Origin: Alitta virens
Taxonomy: Eukaryota; Annelida; Polychaeta; Phyllodocida; Nereididae
Direction: 5' to 3'
DNA: 64,000 bases
Assembly: GCA_932294295.1 (NCBI GenBank)
Contig: OW028575.1
Coordinates: 13,024,058 to 13,088,057 of the forward strand
The notes below the pieces were generated by a model, which did not search any database, had not been told where the DNA came from, and saw only the letters and a program-made list of their open reading frames with translations. The stretch's first letter is position 1, and each line of letters begins with the position of its first letter. This document shows positions 14,993 to 26,686 of this stretch, in pieces. The position numbers were made by a program, and so were the translations under genes.

Positions 14993-17035
14993 TTGAATAA
15001 TATTTCTGTTTCAGATTTAACAAGTTTTCTTTAAAATATACTGCAAAAGACCACAGGTGAACATGTGTGTGTAAGAGACCCATAGTTGCATGTGAGGATA
15101 GCATGTCAATTACATAATTACTGTGTCATGGAGAAATTTCCGGGCTCGTGGCAAAAACCTCTCGTAATTTTGAGCAATTTTCTACAGGCGTACACAGATG
15201 GGTTAGTTGTTGTCAGTGCCTGTCCTTCGGCTTTTAATCACTGATGCATTTTTATAACGCTTGGCCTAACTTGGCCTCTGGTTGCGTGGGACGCACGTGC
15301 GTTGCCATGCAGCACGCGCAGGAAGCTACTTCCGCTACAGACAAAAATGGCAGGCTGAGTCTGTGATTAAAGTAAATGAAAACCCGCCGCAAATCAATTT
15401 CATAGAGACTGAATGACTGTGACAATTTAGCTTCCAATCAATACTTAATGATGCTCCACAAAGTTGGATAGAAACTTTTTCAATGGAGTGGAGCTGGAAG
15501 TTAGCAACACCATCAAGCATTTTAATGGTGTTTCATTGCATTAAAATTGGTCAAATATTTGGAGTATGATTGGACACTGCAAAATGCTGACTCAAGTTTC
15601 TCCAGCAACGATAAAGCATTATAATGTCTCGGTTTATCCAGGATATAATTAACAGTGAAAATTCTAAGATCATCCCACTATTGAGTCTACCTCGCAATTA
15701 AGCCGACTCGAATTAGGTACCAGCTGCTCCTTGTCACTATAATTACTACATAACTTAGACCATCTCTTCGTTAAGACCAGTAACATTTGCACCATGGTCA
15801 ATGGGTGGTCTTAATAGCGAAGTATTTGGTATGGCCAACTGAGCATCCTCGTTTGTGATGCAGTCGTCCAAATATAGTTATATTACAAGCGAAACTTGTA
15901 ACTTGGGATAGAAAGTACATATATATATATACTATAATAGTACCATGGTAGTAAAGGCTTGATTTATATCCAAAGTAAGAGTACTATACATGTACATCTA
16001 TTGGACTGGATAACTGTACTGTATTTCGTTACCATGGTTTCAATTCTGAGGGAGGACCTTGTCAATGATTCCTGGAGAGGATAATTGAGGGTGCTCATTA
16101 TTGTGGGTGACTTCAATCAATTAGCTCTATCAATCATGAGTATTTTCTATTGGAAATCATTGAACATGACAAATGTTGACCTTATGGCTAATTTCTTAGT
16201 TATGACCTTCTCATTGATGGATCTGACTCCGTTTAGGTGGACAGTGGTCACTGGAGTCAAGTTTGTTGATGTTTGTTTTGGTTGATGTGATGCTTGGTGG
16301 GACATAATTGCATGGAAGCTAGCCAATCAGGAAAGCATGTAACTGATGCTGCTGCAGCATGCCTCCCTGATGCACCCCCTCGTCCTCCATGCAGGTGGCT
16401 GTCAACTGTGGAACCTGCGGAGGATTAGCATTGGCTGGATCATTCGAACAGTGCCAGTTGCAGGGTCTACGTGACTATATCAAGTGGATCGTCACTATGG
16501 ATTAGATTATGAAATGTGAAGTGTGACCTGCTGCATATACACTTGGTGCCAATAAGGCATCTTATCTTATCGTTTCATTATCATCAGCAGGTGACTGGAT
16601 AACTAATTCTGGATATTTATAGACACCATTATAAGCGTACAAAAATTCGCATGGAACATCAAGTGGACTGAATGTGCAAAAAGCAACTTTCAACATTTGT
16701 AACTCCATTAGCTACGTTGCATTTTATATGAATTCAAATTCCACAAATGCATTTAAGTCAGTCAATACCTGCTGCAATGACACCAACAAGTTAGACCTTG
16801 CACGAGATGCTTTTTAAACATTTATCTTTTCCATACATGGTTGGTTAATCAATAGGACACACATTTTAACAATGATTCGTGCAAGTCTACTTGTTACCAA
16901 TTAACTGATCATCATTTCTATCTTCATAGCGAGAGTTTGCACTGTCTAGATCTGGATTATCACAAAAACAATCATATTAGTCTTACATAAGAATATACCT
17001 ACATATGATTAATAAACTACTTACACAGGCACAAA

Positions 17036-18066
17036 ATGGGATCGCTAATAACAGACTGGGAATCAAGAACACAGTCAACTGAAGATGACCTCTCAACAGC
17101 CTCTCCTTACTACAGGACCTATGACGTAGCAGATGCAACAGCCTTCCTAGGGCCCTCAACCTCTGACGTCATCAGAAACCATCATATCACGTGTCAATAT
17201 GACGTCACATACGAACCACGTGTTCCTCCTTCCGTATCAGAGAATAATTATGCAGAAATTCCAAACCAGGATGGGACTATAATTAATCCAGTAATCAACT
17301 CGAACACAAATTCACAAACTAGCGAATCAAAAAGTCAAGAAAAGCCATCTTTATCACATAGCAACTTTACTTTTGGTCAAAGACATAGAATATTTTCTGA
17401 AAAATCTGGTGACGTCACTTTCGATCCCTCTCACATTCAGCACCGTCATAGCTCCACCGGAAGTAGAAATATGACGTCATCGAACTCAGAAACTGCTGAA
17501 TCTCCATTTTCATTCAAAGCAACACCACTTTCTCAAAGTGTTCCTCAATGTACAGTTTCAACAATCCCTTTGCCATTGAACACCAGAAGGTCCCATGTTT
17601 CAACAGACTGCAGCTCATACCAGTATGGACCTCACAAGGTCAAAAAGAACAAATCAATCCTTCACGCTGTGCTTGCCATGGCAATTGCTGGCTTAGTTTA
17701 CATAGCCATTGGAATTGTTGCAGGATATTTCATCTTCAGAAAAGGTCAGTATTGCAAACATACTACATTTTGGTATAGTCATCGCTTTACTTTGTCTCCT
17801 ATAGTACCAGCTTTACCACGACACTGCTAGGGTACATTTAGATGTTTAAGGGTAGATTGTTTGGCCTACATTTCATTATCATTAGACAGGGACTGGTGTT
17901 GATTCATTAACCAAATCATGGTCTTGGTGGCCACGTGCATATGGACTCTCAAAGACCTACAGTTAGTTCCATTAAATATGATTAACTTTCTAGACAGCTG
18001 TGGTGACCTATTCCTGGCTGTAGCTATAACTGGCTAAAGCACCTACCACCACCGGAAAGAAAAAAA

Positions 18067-18102
<36 letters not shown>

Positions 18103-20440
18103 CCTTGCTAAATGTTAGAAATTGATCTAACATATCATAAATGTATTTGCAATAGACATGCATGCATTGTTAAAACAGAAATTAAATATATGCCTAATTC
18201 TCAATTTATGCACCAAATGGTGCTGCATGTATGTTTAGATCCGGCTTTGAGTAGTTATAGCCAGACAGTTCTGTTTAGTGGCAGGTAACATCGTATCTAG
18301 CAGAAGTTAAATAGCTTTGTGTAGGTTTAATGTGACTGCAGGTTTGAATTCATGCACCATGAGTCACCACAGAAGCTAATCCTGTTAGACAATTGGCCAC
18401 CAAGCCCAGCCATGCCAATATTAAACACCTTGGTAATTTTTGTTAAGCTCGTAAAATGTTTATGCAAAGTTTAGCACTGGTAACATAGAGGTATTCATTG
18501 ATGCATACCAAACCGTGCTGCTTCCATCAATTTTTGGCAAAGCACAAGATTTCAATTACAAACATGGAAGTTCCTATGATTTGTAACTTAGCCCTTGGAT
18601 AATCTCTGTTTATCCACGCTTAGCCTCAATCTTGATACGCCCTAGATATCCTCATTCACTAAATCATGGTCATGACAGAGAGAGAGAGAGTTACACTTGA
18701 GGGTAAACCCAGTCCTGAGGGTGTAGTTGCGTGTCTGGTTGCAATATTCTTTGGCCTTTGGCATCAGTAACAAGATGGGGGCTGGGAGCCAATAGGCAGG
18801 TGACACATGCCTACAGCACACACTGACACAAGCCAATGTTGCTGATGGCAAGCCAAGATGTGGACGGTGCTCATTCAAGCATGACTGTAACCATCCAACC
18901 GTGGCCTTGATCATGTGACCCTGCAGCGCCCCCTCACGAGCATGACGTATTCAAGCGGCGTCTGCAAAGTAATTGATGCTGTTGTTGTAAATCGTGGTTA
19001 TAAATTGACGCATTAATTCCAATTGCCTTGTAAAATTAGCCTCAATGACCAATGAGGCGTGACTGAACCTCATCTGATCAATTTCTTCATCAGAAAATCA
19101 ATCCACGTTTCCATAAAATGAATTAATTTGTTTTGTAATTACCAAAGCAAGTCATAAACTAATTTCAGAGGAAATAACTTCAGAAAATATGAATGCCAGT
19201 TTGGACATGAGAGGAAACGGTTTCATGTAGTACTCAGTCAGACGGAAGCCACCTTGTTAAAAAATGATATTCATTCAAAGAGGGAAAATGTTCAATGAAT
19301 CAATATTTTTTATTATTTACCATGTATGTATATATTGTGGCGAACACCTAATAGGTTTATCCACCTCTTACAAAAATATTGATAATAAGTTCCATAGATC
19401 TGCTTTTATTTATAAATTTTGCAATTACAATTTCTTGCAGATTGTCCAACACACATTTTAGCAAAATCATGCCCTCTGGTAGCTGACAGAAACACAAGCG
19501 ATATTGTCCCAACTTCTCCATCAACATCATTCATGTCATCAACGACCCAAATCACATCAACATCAACTGTAAACATCAGCACATCAGAAACACCGCTATT
19601 GCCAATCTGCATTACAGGTAAATTTTGAAATTACATCCACCAACTGAAACATATCTTCCATTCTAGTTCCTTTTCAATTCTTGGTATAGCCACATACATA
19701 TACTGGATTCGGTCTATGGGTATACGTATGTATATAATGTTCTAAAATTATCAAATTGTAATCAAAAAGTCTTTTTTTTTACTACTGTGACAGTACATTC
19801 CCTGTGTCACATGCTAAGTCTTAAACTGAATATTCTGTGAGAATTACATTGAAACAAGTTTTAGACATTGTGTTACTATCTTTCCCCTTACTTTAGTTTA
19901 TAACTAAACCAATCTAAATACAGATGTAAAGATAGTCAAAGGTTACTTTTCAAAATTTCAATTCTGAATGTCATGGTTTTACATGTAACCTTAACAGTAA
20001 TTGTTTCAGAGAAAAACATGTGCAAGTGTGGGCCATTTGGTGGCAATTCCGAGAGAGCCTTCAACGACAGTCAGGAATATCATCAGCATGGAAATATCAC
20101 TAGTTTTGTGGTGAACCACAATGAGTACTTCATTGGCAGCATTCAGTTTTGGTATGGCAAGACCGCTGGACCTCAACATGGCTACACAACCAGTGGTTAC
20201 GAAGTCAAGGTGGACCTCGCTCAGAACGAGATCATCACGGACGTCCATGTTGATTTCACAAGTGGAAAGCCGTTCCTTACTCGTCTTCAGATTCACACAA
20301 ATCTAAGAATGTTTGGTCCCTACGGAGGAAAGGCAGGACAGCAGATGACTTCTAAAGGAGGACAACTTTTATTTATTTCAGGCCAGGCTGGTGCAATGAT
20401 TGACCAAATGGTTCTTTATTACAGTAAATGCAGTGTATGA
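17036..20440 (+). CDS. Type II membrane protein with C-terminal jacalin-like lectin domain (3 exons)
   Basis: Coding exons 17036-17744, 19441-19617 and 20010-20440 join with GT-AG introns, all phase 1, to give 438 residues. Residues 1-205 are polar and Ser/Thr-rich; about 209-232 form one hydrophobic span preceded by KVKKNK, which predicts a cytoplasmic N-terminus. Exon 2 encodes a Ser/Thr-rich, probably glycosylated stalk with two cysteines. Exon 3 encodes a jacalin-related domain of the ZG16 kind: it starts CGPFGG, has a GYTTSGYEVKVDL-type strand, a second FGPYGG repeat and a terminal GAMIDQMVLYY. Family members bind carbohydrates, so a cell-surface lectin facing outside is inferred. The start is the first in-frame ATG of the frame; no signal peptide is seen. 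Four TGACGTCA palindromes lie in exon 1. An upstream non-coding exon cannot be excluded. Most known animal jacalin proteins are secreted, so this layout is uncommon. Confidence 0.85.
17989..18343. repeat. Dispersed repeat copy (intron 1 of the lectin gene)
   Basis: This block is paralogous to sequence at 33064-33192 plus 35822-35970: shared stretches include tctagacagctg, gacctattcctg, agctataactggctaaag and tttagatccggcttt. It is thus an interspersed repeat, here uninterrupted except for a poly(A)/(TA) tract at 18060-18100. The copy also shows what the other locus looked like before its insertion. The class is not identified. Confidence 0.8.
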
Positions 20441-20447
20441 TATAGAT

Positions 20448-20725
20448 CTGTTGTAAACTGCATGGACACTGTTTGACTTTCAGAATAATCAAATTCAAAA
20501 TGCCTACATAAAACTGCAAGTGTTAACATACACATGTATATGACAACTTATAATACTATAAGGCATTATAATTATAGTGCCTTCCTCAGCACAACATTGA
20601 GCCAATGTGAAATAGTATTATAAGTTGTCATATACATGTATGTGTATATACAAACAATTTTATGGAGGCATTTTAAATTTGATTATTCTCAGAGTCAAGC
20701 AGTGTCATATGTTTCTAACTTGGCT
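20448..20725. repeat. Large imperfect inverted repeat downstream of the lectin gene
   Basis: Arms of about 110 bp (roughly 20448-20558 and 20614-20725) are reverse complements with few mismatches; shared stretches include agaataatcaaatt, aaaatgcct and tatatgacaacttataatac. The loop is about 55 bp. It begins within 10 bp of the lectin stop codon, so it probably lies in the 3' UTR and would fold into a long near-duplex. It may be a MITE. No target duplication was identified. Confidence 0.85.
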
Positions 20726-23714
20726 TTAAAGGCTTAATGCATATTTCAATTGTTGTGTACTTAAGAGTATATTAGAATAGAAATTCCTCTTTTTGTACAA
20801 ACAGGGAAATGCATGTTAAATTAGTCTTCTGTCAAATTTGTAATAAAATAAATGAACCTTGTTAATTACGTACACAAAATTGTATATTGTTTGTAACTTA
20901 GATCAAAGCCAGATGAAATTTTAATCAGTACAAGACTGAATCTCCTACCTCCACAGAGTACATGCCTCAGGGAATTTGTGATTAGCCTCGAGTCTCTAGC
21001 AAACACAAAGTAACCCTCTAGTTTGTAAATATTTAATCTAACCAAACACAAATCCTTAATTAACACACAACCTCATGATTGGCTGAAATAATTGAATCGA
21101 CCTAAATCCAATCTAACATGTTTAAAATCCATGCGATCATAATTAATGTTGATCATGAAAACGGCGAGGGTAAATATGGCATGTTCACAGGACACAAACA
21201 CCCCTTAAAATTGTTTGAAGATCAAAGATTAGCCGGACTTTACCCACCCCATTTGATCACAGGGCATGTTTGGCTTTGATTAGGGTTAATTGTGAGAATT
21301 GTGAAGCATTATGGGGGTGGGGCACACACGCCATTTTCATATCACAGCAACAGAAGGTGGTTAAACACGCAGATGAAGTTCTCACCTTGTCTAACACCTT
21401 CTGTATAAATCCATAACAGTTATTTGAAGTTCATATCAATCAACATGAAATCAATGACGTGATCGGGCTAGTTACAAGCTACCTTCCAAACTATATATAA
21501 TTATATTGCATACCTGATATTAACCTGTTACAATTTATCCTCAAAGTAAAACAGACCTTTTTAGAGCATTAATCAAAACTAGAAATGATAAAAAGGATTA
21601 ATTAGTATGACATTGATGGTATTAGAAGTTGTTGTTGGTACAGTACAACTAATAAAGTACGTACGTTAAACTACAGCTTAGGACAACTGCCAGAAGCGAT
21701 AATACGTCTGACCAAGCCATACAGTTCAGGAAAACCTGCCATCTCAGCTGAATCCCCGATACAATTAGCAGAAACACTTGATTTTAATTACTTATTTTAA
21801 TAGTATGATTTGTTATTATGCAACTAACATGCGAATAAAATACCAGTCCTTAGGCTGCTATGGTTTGGGAGATTGATAGGTAGCAAGTATGTGTTTTAGT
21901 TTACATTAGAAATCTTACGAAGGGTATTTCAAGATTTTAGTGGCTGGTAACAGGCCCATAACTATCTCTTTTATTGAAACTAAGGGGGAAGGTCTTATAA
22001 AAGCAAGTTCATTTTTATGTCCAATGATTTACATCTATTATCAAAGCACCTTTGGCAAATTCAAATTCATGGTGATATATCCACCTTGTGCAAGCACATT
22101 TGAAAAGAAAAGCTCACCAAAAAGTGAAAGAAAATGTGCCGAGAATTAAAAGTTACATACGTACCCTACATTTAGCTTTGCTTATCACACGTCTCATTTT
22201 TCTGCTGCTGTTGTTTGTCACAATTAATGACTGTCACAGAATGTTCTGAGGTGATTAAAAGCTTCCTGCGTAGACTGGCTAAACAACGAATATTTTGCCA
22301 AGTCTGTCTGTGGCTGTCCGCATTTAGCTCTTCGATCCCTGCCTTATATTGTATTTTCTTGAGCCAAGTCAATATTATAAACATGTATACAGAATAATTA
22401 ATTGTAAAAATATTTATTTTTCATTTTCATACGTTTGTAATTGTATACTGGTCCCTTTCCTAGTAACTATGAATGAAATGCGATGGTTTTTTTCTTCTTA
22501 TTATTATTAGAACGTTTTCAATTGAGAAATACAAGCCAGACAGGTGTCTACACCTGGTGGATATCCATGATAGATACTGTGGTACATACTGAATGGCAGA
22601 TCAACTTGATCCTATTTATTTACTTGTTTTCGGTTGCCTTGTTAGTTCCTTAAGGTGCCATTTAACTTCAATGGAGGAACAACACATTTAATAATAAATT
22701 TAACTAATCAACCAAGATATTGGTTGACCTTACAACTATATTTACTAAAATCTGGGTCATGTAAACATTGATGACACGAATGACACATTTTTTAATGACT
22801 AATCCCGAAGTCAGTCAGCTTTATTTAGTAAGTTAGCTATTAGCCTCAGGCCAAGAATTTAATTGTGTCAATATGTCAAATTAATCAGGACTTCAAAGCT
22901 CAGCAGCTCAGAAGCATCATGCAGGCACTTGTTCCAGCTTGCCCTCGAGAACAATATTTCTTGTACAATTATGCAAAAACTTGCAAGCAAATTTATGTAT
23001 ATATATCACAAAAAATACTACTTGGCTAAACGTGCCACGTGCGTTTTCCATGCGTTTGGATAAAAGCATGGTTTTCGCCTGATTATAATTAGGCAAAAAC
23101 CATGCGTTTTCCATGCTTATCCAACTCATGTAAAACGCACGCGGCACATTTTGCCATGTAGCTTCTACTTTTTGTTCAGCTGGATTTGCTTATTCAAAGT
23201 AGATTGGATAGATTGTCACAGTGTGATTGCATGTGAAAGCATCTTGTATAAGGGATAATCACTTTCAGATTCTTCAGATAAAAACCCAACTAATTGTTCA
23301 GTGAAGAGATACTTCATCAGAAAGACACATTAGAAAAGCCTATTAGCATCCTGCATTTTTCCGGGAAGGCCTGATCGAAGCTATTTAATGAAATATTAAC
23401 ACTTCTTTTGTAAAAACAGTTCCTCAAAATTCAAACAGACAACCATCGCCAGGCAACCATCAATATACATATAAAAAAAACTCTTTAACTGTTGTTCAAA
23501 CAGTTACGGGCTTCACCTTATGCTTCTCTTCATTAACCAGGTAGTTTGTGTTAATTTTCAGTACTTCAGTGTTAACTATCATAATAAAGCTAAGTTACTT
23601 GGAAATAATATCTTACCTCGTCATGGGGTAGCCATGGTTAAGGCCACCAGTTAGATGTCACAACTCAATTGTAACACCTTATTAAGTGGGCAAACCAAAT
23701 TTGGAAAATATCTG
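20726..23714. other. Non-coding DNA
   Basis: No gene is supported. An AATAAA-type signal at about 20843-20849 could serve the upstream lectin transcript. Apart from the foldback at 23013-23170 I see only AT-rich unique sequence. Confidence 0.55.
23013..23170. repeat. Imperfect inverted repeat (foldback, about 75-bp arms)
   Basis: The left arm (tactacttggcta...cgtgcgttttccatgcg) is matched by the reverse complement of the right arm ending ttttgccatgtagcttcta, meeting at a central gcctgattataattaggc. Small indels and mismatches suggest an old short foldback or MITE. There is no coding capacity. Confidence 0.8.
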
Positions 23715-23965
23715 GTCAGTAAGGCAGCTGGGTGGTCCAGTGGTAAGATGCTCACCTGCTCCTCTGAAGGACCCAGGTACAACCCCGGGCCCAGACACCC
23801 TTCATGAGCAACATACCAGCTGGATGTCGTTCAGATGAGACGTTAAATTGGCGGTCTTTTGTACTCAGTGTCTATGCTGAGGCAAGTAAAAGATCCCACT
23901 CATGGGGTAAATGTATAACATGGGTGGACTCTTCCTCTCTCTCACCTCATCAATCAACCCCAGAT
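23715..23965 (+). mobile_element. tRNA-derived SINE
   Basis: The 5' part has RNA polymerase III promoter boxes: an A-box tggtccagtgg near 23730 and a B-box ggtacaacccc near 23775. It is followed by gatgagacgttaaa and then aagtaaaagatccca, a central block that I recall in many invertebrate SINEs. The 3' boundary is uncertain. It is non-coding and mobilised in trans by a LINE. Confidence 0.7.
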
Positions 23966-24774
23966 AGCAGCAATGACTTGCCTTATAGAGATGCACTTTC
24001 CACATCTATCGACATATCTATCTATTCAAGCAGGAGCTATACACCAATGTCTGCAACAAGTTGGTCACACCCTACGGAGAATGCCACCCAAGTTTCGAGT
24101 GCACTGGATTCGATATCAGAAAATCTAAATCTGTTCTCATCATGTTTGTGCTACTTCTGGTCCTTCAGATTTTCGATTCCCAATCAATTTTATACCCCTT
24201 TCCGATTGTCAATTTGATGGTTGAGAAATGAAGGCCCCTTGATAGTAACATACATATGTTGAGCACAAATATGTAACCTTAATGGTTATCAAGGTATTTC
24301 AATTTGAAATTTAATAATTTGATTTTGAAGTGGCATGTGACATTGAAAGAAGGTCAATATAAATGGGGCACAGGAAATGTCAAATGCTAAGGCACAATCT
24401 GACCCAAGTTTGGATAGGAAACGCAGAAAAAAATGGCAGAAAGTGCAGGGTCATTGAACTATAAAAACAAAAATACGTTGCTTATTTAACAACCTATAGA
24501 CCGTTTATCACTTGATAGACAAATACAACGATGGATATGTTGCAAATTTATTCATAAGCCTGATGTTTATGTGCAGTCATACAAAAAAACTATTCAGTGA
24601 ATTTAATATGTTTTTTTTCAATATGGCGGCATGTAGCAGGTTGCCTGTGTAAGGAGGTCTGCCAAGTGTTAGGATTTCTATGAAATACACGAAGAATTGT
24701 CATTCTGGATAACTACATGTCTCTGCGAAATACCAGTAGCTACCTTCTGGATATAGTTTGTTCCACTGAGCTGA

Positions 24775-26016
24775 ATGCCTGAAACAAGAAGTCAGAAAAA
24801 TATGTCTGCAGAGGGGACTGATACAGTGCCACATGAACAGCCATTGTGGTTTCAACAGGTGAGAGACGATCTCAGTGCTATCAAAACTCTTCAATCAGCT
24901 GTAAAGACTGTGCAAAATAAGTTAGATGATATTTCCTCTTCCATTAACTTTGCTGTGAAGACAGCTGAGGAGGCAAATGAGAAAGTTGAGAAAATAGAAG
25001 GAATTGTTGTAAATCTAAAGACTGAAAATCAGGTGCTGAAATCAGAGGTAAATGACCTGCAGAACAAACTAGTCAACTTAGAAGGTCATTCCAGGAGATC
25101 TAACCTGGTTTTTGATGGGATTGAGGAGGTGGAAAAGGAAAACTGGGAAATTTCTGAACAAAAGTTATGCGCAATTTTGATAAAACATAACTTAATCAGC
25201 CAGAATATTGAATTTGAAAGGGTGCATAGACTAGGCAACAAAACTGAAAAAAACAAACCTCGTCTTCTAATCGCTAAGTTTGCTAGATTTAAGGATCGTC
25301 AAGCAGTTTGGGACAAGAGGTTTAATTTGAAAGGTACAAACATTTGGATTGCAGAAGATTATCCATATGTTATCAAACAAAACAGGAAACGATTGGAACC
25401 AATAATGAAAGCAGCCAAGAAATGTCCTGAAATCAAGTCTGCTGCCCTGAAACAAGACAACTTGTTTGTAAATGGCAAAAAATTCACTGTTGACAATATT
25501 CAACATCTGCCACCCTGCATCCATCCTCACAAAGTGGCTACAGCAAAGAATGACAGTGCCCTGGTGTTTTACTCCATAAATGCCACCTTCAGTAATTTCC
25601 ATCCTATGGACATATCAATCCAAGGCCAAATGTACTCCTGTAACGAACAATATTATCAAAATGAAAAGGCCATATTTTTTGGTGACATGGAAACATCCGA
25701 AAAAATCATGAAAACGAAAGATCCATACACCCACTTAGCCTTAGGGAAAAAGGTTCAAGGCTACAAACATGAAGTCTGGAAAGAACATGCTACTAGGGTC
25801 TTGAAACAGGCAAACATTGCAAAATATGAGCAAAATCCTGAGGCAAAACAAGCTTTATTATCCACAGGACCTCTCACTCTTGGTGAGGCCTCTCGTAATC
25901 CACAGTTTGGAATTGGTCTATCATTTACTACCCGAAACGTCTGTGACGTTTCTGCCTGGACAGGCCAAAACATTATGGGCAAAATCTTGACGGAAATACG
26001 CAATTCATTAAAATGA
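24775..26016 (+). CDS. LINE ORF1 protein: coiled coil, RRM-like region, C-terminal NADAR domain
   Basis: 413 residues. About 25-105 are heptad-rich coiled coil (QNKLDDISSSINFAVKTAEE, then LKSEVNDLQNKLVNLE), as in trimerising L1-type ORF1 proteins. About 107-235 resemble the L1 ORF1 RRM plus C-terminal domain (SRRSNLVFDGIEE, later FERVHRLG and PRLLIAKFARFKDRQAVW). About 262-413 match NADAR (DUF1768/YbiA): a start SNFHPMDI, then EQYYQNEKAIFFGD carrying the conserved Glu, then VWKEHATRVLKQ, LLSTGPLTLGEAS, FGIGLSF and a final GQNIMGKILTEIRNSL. ORF1 proteins bind element RNA; NADAR enzymes act on ADP-ribose-type N-glycosidic linkages, and bacterial ones reverse guanine ADP-ribosylation. The fusion is continuous in one frame without a stop. 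The NADAR WG motif is FG here, so activity is not assured. A catalytically dead binding module is the alternative. Confidence 0.85.
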   Translation: MPETRSQKNMSAEGTDTVPHEQPLWFQQVRDDLSAIKTLQSAVKTVQNKLDDISSSINFAVKTAEEANEKVEKIEGIVVNLKTENQVLKSEVNDLQNKLVNLEGHSRRSNLVFDGIEEVEKENWEISEQKLCAILIKHNLISQNIEFERVHRLGNKTEKNKPRLLIAKFARFKDRQAVWDKRFNLKGTNIWIAEDYPYVIKQNRKRLEPIMKAAKKCPEIKSAALKQDNLFVNGKKFTVDNIQHLPPCIHPHKVATAKNDSALVFYSINATFSNFHPMDISIQGQMYSCNEQYYQNEKAIFFGDMETSEKIMKTKDPYTHLALGKKVQGYKHEVWKEHATRVLKQANIAKYEQNPEAKQALLSTGPLTLGEASRNPQFGIGLSFTTRNVCDVSAWTGQNIMGKILTEIRNSLK

Positions 26017-26686
26017 CTTTAAGTTTTTGAATAACTTGCTCCTTGCTTTTTACATGATGTGTGTTATTTATTACAGTTTGATCTTATTTCAATTTCACTG
26101 TATTGTTTACTGTGCTCTTGATATCAGTTATTTTTTTTTTTTACTTCAAATTTGTCCTGTAATGTTATTACACTATGTTTTACCTAGGGGAACGATAAAT
26201 TTGACTCTTTGGAGCTAATTACTGTTTATTAGTTACACAACAACTAATATTTCCTGAAGGCATATTAACTACCAAGTTTAATGTTTTAAGTCACAAATGA
26301 TGTTGTTTCTACTTAGGGTGGTAAACTGTTTAAGTTGTTTGTTTTCGCAAACAGTGCCCTACTATCAGCTTTGCTAAATTGTTTTGTTCCAATTTTGTAC
26401 CTCACATGCAATTGACCAGAAAAGCCAGATCAAACTATGTCAAATGTTATACAATCTCAATAGAATTTCCTTCAACACTTGTTATCCTACTGCATTCATA
26501 TATAAATGACACTTACTAAATTTTCTGACCTGTACAATTTGATATGGAAATTTTTGCTATTTTGCTATAATATTCAATGCCATAACTACATACACTTAGT
26601 TAATTACCAGATCCATATGTCCTTGATTGAAATGATTTTCCAGAGAGTCCTCTGCATGATTTGTATCTACATTTCATGTGACCATA

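Larger units (their letters stand above)
9021..17035. other. Non-coding DNA with simple repeats
   Basis: No gene is supported. Contents: a poly(A)/AT tract after an AATAAA signal at 10410-10465, which looks like the 3' end of an old retroposed sequence; (ACAAC)n and (ACAAT)n pentamer runs at about 11185-11252; a C-run followed by an A-run at 13732-13766; a (gtctagat)n run at 14430-14470; an array of ATTGGA-type motifs at 14587-14990. A frame at about 16090-16285 contains an IIVGDFNQL stretch resembling a LINE endonuclease motif, too weak to call. Confidence 0.5.

Noticed and set aside
16085..16285. LINE endonuclease fragment (IIVGDFNQL)
   Set aside because: Only one short motif fits and the flanking residues do not; below the level for a feature.
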